From: an uncultured Collinsella sp.
Lineage (GTDB): Bacteria; Actinomycetota; Coriobacteriia; Coriobacteriales; Coriobacteriaceae
Reading direction: 5' to 3'
DNA length: 64,000 nucleotides
NCBI GenBank assembly: GCA_900540875.1
Contig: UQHT01000003.1
Location: 1 to 64,000, forward strand
The stretch's first letter is position 1. Every line of letters starts with the position of its first letter. The position numbers and the translations under genes are program-made. The notes under the pieces are model-generated. The model was given only the letters and a program-made list of their open reading frames with translations. It did not search any database and was not told the DNA's origin. Of the stretch, positions 61,275 through 64,000 are shown one piece after another.

Positions 61275-62612
61275 ATGCAGTTCGATCAGGTGACGGTTAT
61301 CGGTGGCGGTCTGGCGGGTTCGGAATGCGCGATCCAGCTGGCAGACCGCGGTTTTGCCGTAAAGCTGTGCGAGATGCGCCCCCAGGTGAGCTCCCCGGCT
61401 CACCATACCGATCACTTGGCAGAGCTCGTCTGCTCCAATTCGTTTAAGTCGACCCGTCCGGATTCCGCGGCTGGTTTGCTGAAGGCCGAGCTTAAGCGCA
61501 TGGGTTCAGTCCTGCTCGATTGCGCCCATCGCGCGGCTGTTCCCGCCGGCGGTGCCCTGGCGGTCGACCGCGTCAAGTTTTCCGAGCTTGTCGAGGCCGA
61601 GGTTGCCGCCCGTCCCAATATCGAGGTCGCGCACGGCGAGGTCACGCAGATTCCCGAAGGTCACGTGGTCATTGCCGCCGGCCCCTTGTGCTCGCCGGCG
61701 CTGAGCGAAGAGGTCATGAAGCTCGTCGGTGGCGACGCCCTTGCGTTCTTCGATGCCGCGGCGCCGATCGTCGATGCCTCCACGCTCGATATGGACGTGC
61801 TGTTCTCGCAGTCGCGCTACGAGGAGCAGGGGAGCGGCGACTATCTCAACGCTCCGCTCAACAAGGAGGAGTACGAGGCCTTTATCGAGGCGCTTACCAC
61901 GGCCGACCGCGTGGTGCTCAAGGACTTTGAGGGCGGCGATCTGTTCCAGGCCTGCCAGCCTGCCGAGGAAGTTGCGCGCACCGGCAAGGACGCCATTCGC
62001 TTTGGCGCCATGAAGCCCGTCGGCCTCACCGACCCGCGAACCGGTCGTCGTCCCTGGGCGGCGATTCAGCTGCGTGCCGAGAATAAGGAGAAGACCGCCT
62101 ATAACCTGGTGGGCTTCCAGACCAACTTGACCTTTGGCGAGCAGAAGCGCGTCTTCCATATGGTGCCGGGCCTGGAGAACGCTGAGTTCTTCCGCTACGG
62201 TGTCATGCACCGTAATACCTTTGTCGACGCCCCGCACGTGCTCGATGGCACCTTTGCCGTGCCCGGCACCGGCGTGCGCCTGGCCGGTCAGATCACCGGC
62301 ACCGAGGGGTACATGGAAGCCGTGGCGACCGGTCTGCTCGCGGCGCTCAACACCTATGCCGATGCTATCGGTGCCGCGGGCGTCGAGTTGCCGCGTGTGG
62401 GTGCCCTGGGTGCGCTCGTGGGCTATGCGACCGATCCTGCCACCGTGGGCTATCAGCCCATGCATGTCAACTTTGGCCTGGTGCCGCCACTCGAGGATGG
62501 TAAGCGCCACAGCAAGCGCGACCGCTACCAGGCCTATACGGACCGTGCGCTCGAGGCCCTTGATGCCTATCTGGCCACTCGTCCTGATCTGTTTGGAGGC
62601 GACCGGTCATAG
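61275..62612 (+). CDS. trmFO: Folate-dependent tRNA (uracil-54-C5)-methyltransferase TrmFO
   Basis: A 445-residue flavoprotein that forms m5U54 in tRNA using methylene-tetrahydrofolate. VTVIGGGLAGSECAIQLADRG binds FAD. CEMRPQVSSPAHHTDHLAELVCSNSFKS, ALAVDR and GVRLAGQITGTEGYMEA, with QPMHVNFGLVPPL, complete the set. ATG 61275 follows AAAGGTG. The stop is inside the region where xerC must start. Confidence 0.96.
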   Translation: MQFDQVTVIGGGLAGSECAIQLADRGFAVKLCEMRPQVSSPAHHTDHLAELVCSNSFKSTRPDSAAGLLKAELKRMGSVLLDCAHRAAVPAGGALAVDRVKFSELVEAEVAARPNIEVAHGEVTQIPEGHVVIAAGPLCSPALSEEVMKLVGGDALAFFDAAAPIVDASTLDMDVLFSQSRYEEQGSGDYLNAPLNKEEYEAFIEALTTADRVVLKDFEGGDLFQACQPAEEVARTGKDAIRFGAMKPVGLTDPRTGRRPWAAIQLRAENKEKTAYNLVGFQTNLTFGEQKRVFHMVPGLENAEFFRYGVMHRNTFVDAPHVLDGTFAVPGTGVRLAGQITGTEGYMEAVATGLLAALNTYADAIGAAGVELPRVGALGALVGYATDPATVGYQPMHVNFGLVPPLEDGKRHSKRDRYQAYTDRALEALDAYLATRPDLFGGDRS

Positions 62613-63529
62613 CCTTTGACCTGTACGACACCGTCGACTCGTTTATCGCCTATATCTCACGTGTCGAGGGACTTTCTCCCAACACGGTGACGGCCTATGG
62701 CTCGAGGCTGGAGCGCTTTGCTGCCTGGTGCGAGCGCGAGGATATCGATGCTTTCGCTGCCGACGTGCGCACCATTCGCCGCTATCTTGCCGAGCTTTCG
62801 CGTGAGCAGGTGGCTCCCCGAACGCTTGCGGCGCATCTGTCGGCTATCCGATCGCTCTATCGATGGATGGCTGCCGAGGGGGTCGTGGAGGGCGATGTGG
62901 TCTCGGCAATTTCCTCGCCCAAGCTCCCGCGCGATCTACCCGGTGTGCTGACGACCCAACAGGTGGAGGCGCTGCTCAAGACGCCTGATACCTCAACACC
63001 CGCGGGACTGCGCGATGCGGCGATGCTCGAGCTGCTCTATGCCTCGGGCGCCCGTATCTCTGAGCTCGCAGCACTCAATGTGGAGTCCATTGCGTGGTCC
63101 GAACGCACGCTGCGCCTGTGGGGCAAGGGGAGCAAAGAACGTATCGTCCCTCTGTATCGTCGTGCGCTCGAGGCGACGCGTCTCTATATTGAGGAGGGAA
63201 GGCCGGAGTTGCTCGCTCAGGCAAAGCGTCGTGACCCCGTTACCGGGCCGCATCCGCTGCTTATATCGGCGCGCGGTAATCGCATGAGTGCCGCCATGCT
63301 CAGGCGGCGGTTTCATACGCTGGCGACGCTCGCCGGCATGCCTGCCGACATCGCCCCGCATGCGATGCGCCATACCTTTGCGACCGACTTGCTCGAGGGC
63401 GGTGCGGACCTGCGCTCGGTTCAAGAGCTGCTGGGCCATGCGAGCCTGTCCACGACGCAGATCTACACGCATCTCACACCCGATCGGCTTAAGCGGGCTG
63501 TGGCTCAAGCCCATCCCCGCGGCGAATAG
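62609..63529 (+). CDS. xerC: Tyrosine recombinase XerC
   Basis: A phage-integrase family recombinase that resolves chromosome dimers at dif with XerD. The conserved N-terminal domain (FDLYDTVDSFIAYISRVEGLSPNTVTAYG) is fully in frame before the first GTG at 62687. The catalytic Arg lies in ASGARISEL, Lys in GKGSKERIVPL, HxxR in HAMRHTFATDLLEGG, His in LLGHASLSTTQIYTHL and Tyr in the same block. GGAGG at 62595-62599 is 9 bases before ATA 62609, which I take as the likely start; CTG 62621 is another non-standard choice. From GTG 62687 it would lack about 26 conserved residues. Confidence 0.9.
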   Translation: MAFDLYDTVDSFIAYISRVEGLSPNTVTAYGSRLERFAAWCEREDIDAFAADVRTIRRYLAELSREQVAPRTLAAHLSAIRSLYRWMAAEGVVEGDVVSAISSPKLPRDLPGVLTTQQVEALLKTPDTSTPAGLRDAAMLELLYASGARISELAALNVESIAWSERTLRLWGKGSKERIVPLYRRALEATRLYIEEGRPELLAQAKRRDPVTGPHPLLISARGNRMSAAMLRRRFHTLATLAGMPADIAPHAMRHTFATDLLEGGADLRSVQELLGHASLSTTQIYTHLTPDRLKRAVAQAHPRGE

Positions 63530-63578
63530 TGGCTGGGACGTCCCGCGCCGCGCTCAGGTGTGTGGTTTTGATTGCGGG

Positions 63579-63607
63579 TTGGCACGAAGATGCATTCCTG
63601 CTATCAT
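63579..63607 (+). promoter_or_regulatory. Promoter of rpsB
   Basis: TTGGCA at 63579-63584 and TATCAT at 63602-63607 have a 17-base spacer. The leader of about 135 bases before rpsB holds a GTTGC/GCAAC hairpin (63615-63630) and other GC-rich pairing, so leader regulation is possible. Confidence 0.6.
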
Positions 63608-63748
63608 TCATCGGGTTGCTTCACGGCAACAGGTTTTTATCACGCACGCGCGGCTACTTCATACCGTGGTGCCCGGGCTTTGGTAGCACATGTCCGGGTT
63701 GGTTTTGGAGGATGACCCCGCGCGGAGGCAAACCACAGGAGGTTTAAC

Positions 63749-64000
63749 ATGGCTACCAAGATTAATATCCGCACCCTGCTCGAGGCCGGCTGCCACTTCG
63801 GTCACCAGACCCGTCGTTGGAACCCCAAGATGAAGCCGTTCATCTTCGGTGAGCGCAACGGCATCTACATCCTCGACCTCAAGCAGACCATCCTCGACGC
63901 CGACCAGGCCTACACCTTCGTCAAGAACGTCGCCAAGGGCGGCAACGTGCTGTTCGTCGGCACCAAGAAGCAGGCTCAGGAGGCCGTCAAGAACGCTGCT
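63749..64000 (+). CDS. rpsB: 30S ribosomal protein S2, N-terminal part
   Basis: The first 84 codons are seen, cut by the window end. KINIRTLLEAGCHFGHQTRRWNPKMKPFIFGERNGIYILDL is the S2 N-terminus. A strong AGGAGG is seven bases before the ATG. tsf is expected next. Confidence 0.96.
   Translation, partial: MATKINIRTLLEAGCHFGHQTRRWNPKMKPFIFGERNGIYILDLKQTILDADQAYTFVKNVAKGGNVLFVGTKKQAQEAVKNAA

Overview
The window looks like a chromosomal stretch of a high-GC Gram-positive gut anaerobe of the class Coriobacteriia, most probably Collinsella. This is an inference from gene content and order: mreBCD-PBP2-rodA followed by the TIGR03960/TIGR03936 pair and rplU-rpmA-obg-nadD-yqeK-rsfS, rpsP-khpA-rimM-trmD, many TTG/GTG starts, PPDK with its regulator, and an RmlC-RmlD fusion. 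No 16S rRNA gene is present to confirm it. Window edges cut a sugar 2-epimerase gene (left) and rpsB (right).

Region 1 (1-16823) is a cell-surface polysaccharide locus. It holds the end of a UDP-L-FucNAc-type 2-epimerase, a WbuB-like transferase, a GT2/DUF2304 pair, a large membrane protein, two AT-rich minus-strand genes (a tandem GT2 and a DUF4422 protein), dTDP-L-rhamnose genes (rfbA, rfbB and an rfbC-rfbD fusion), a membrane GT2, and an ABC-2 exporter (permease plus ATPase). The locus is a compositional mosaic: very GC-rich sugar-nucleotide genes alternate with AT-rich transferase genes. Between rfbA and rfbB sits an AT-rich two-gene unit, a DUF4869 protein plus a P-loop protein with a possible TOPRIM-like C-terminal domain. 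It has no obvious role in sugar metabolism and is the best candidate here for an undescribed system.

Region 2 (16878-25777) is flanked by two tRNA-Arg genes (TCT and CCG). It contains a compact minus-strand operon for aromatic amino acids: DAHP synthase, tyrA, aroB, aroA, aroC, pheA, an aroE-aroK fusion, and aroQ. It covers every step from DAHP to chorismate plus the prephenate branches. A hairpin with a U-tract and a possible short leader ORF lie ahead of the first gene.

Region 3 (25854-41504) has a P-type cation ATPase, a zinc-ribbon membrane protein, a cyclophilin, a TPR membrane protein, the cell-elongation operon mreB-mreC-mreD-PBP2-rodA, a DUF697-like protein and a radical-SAM pair.

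Region 4 (41501-64000) is housekeeping: ribosomal proteins (L21, L27, S16, L19, S2), ribosome assembly and tRNA modification (obg, rsfS, rimM, trmD, trmFO), nadD, yqeK, dinB, khpA, lepB, glyQ-glyS, ppsR-ppdK, rnhB, yraN, comM, dprA and xerC. Notable non-coding features are a perfect 34-bp inverted repeat before ppdK and an xerC gene whose conserved N-terminus precedes any ATG, GTG or TTG start.
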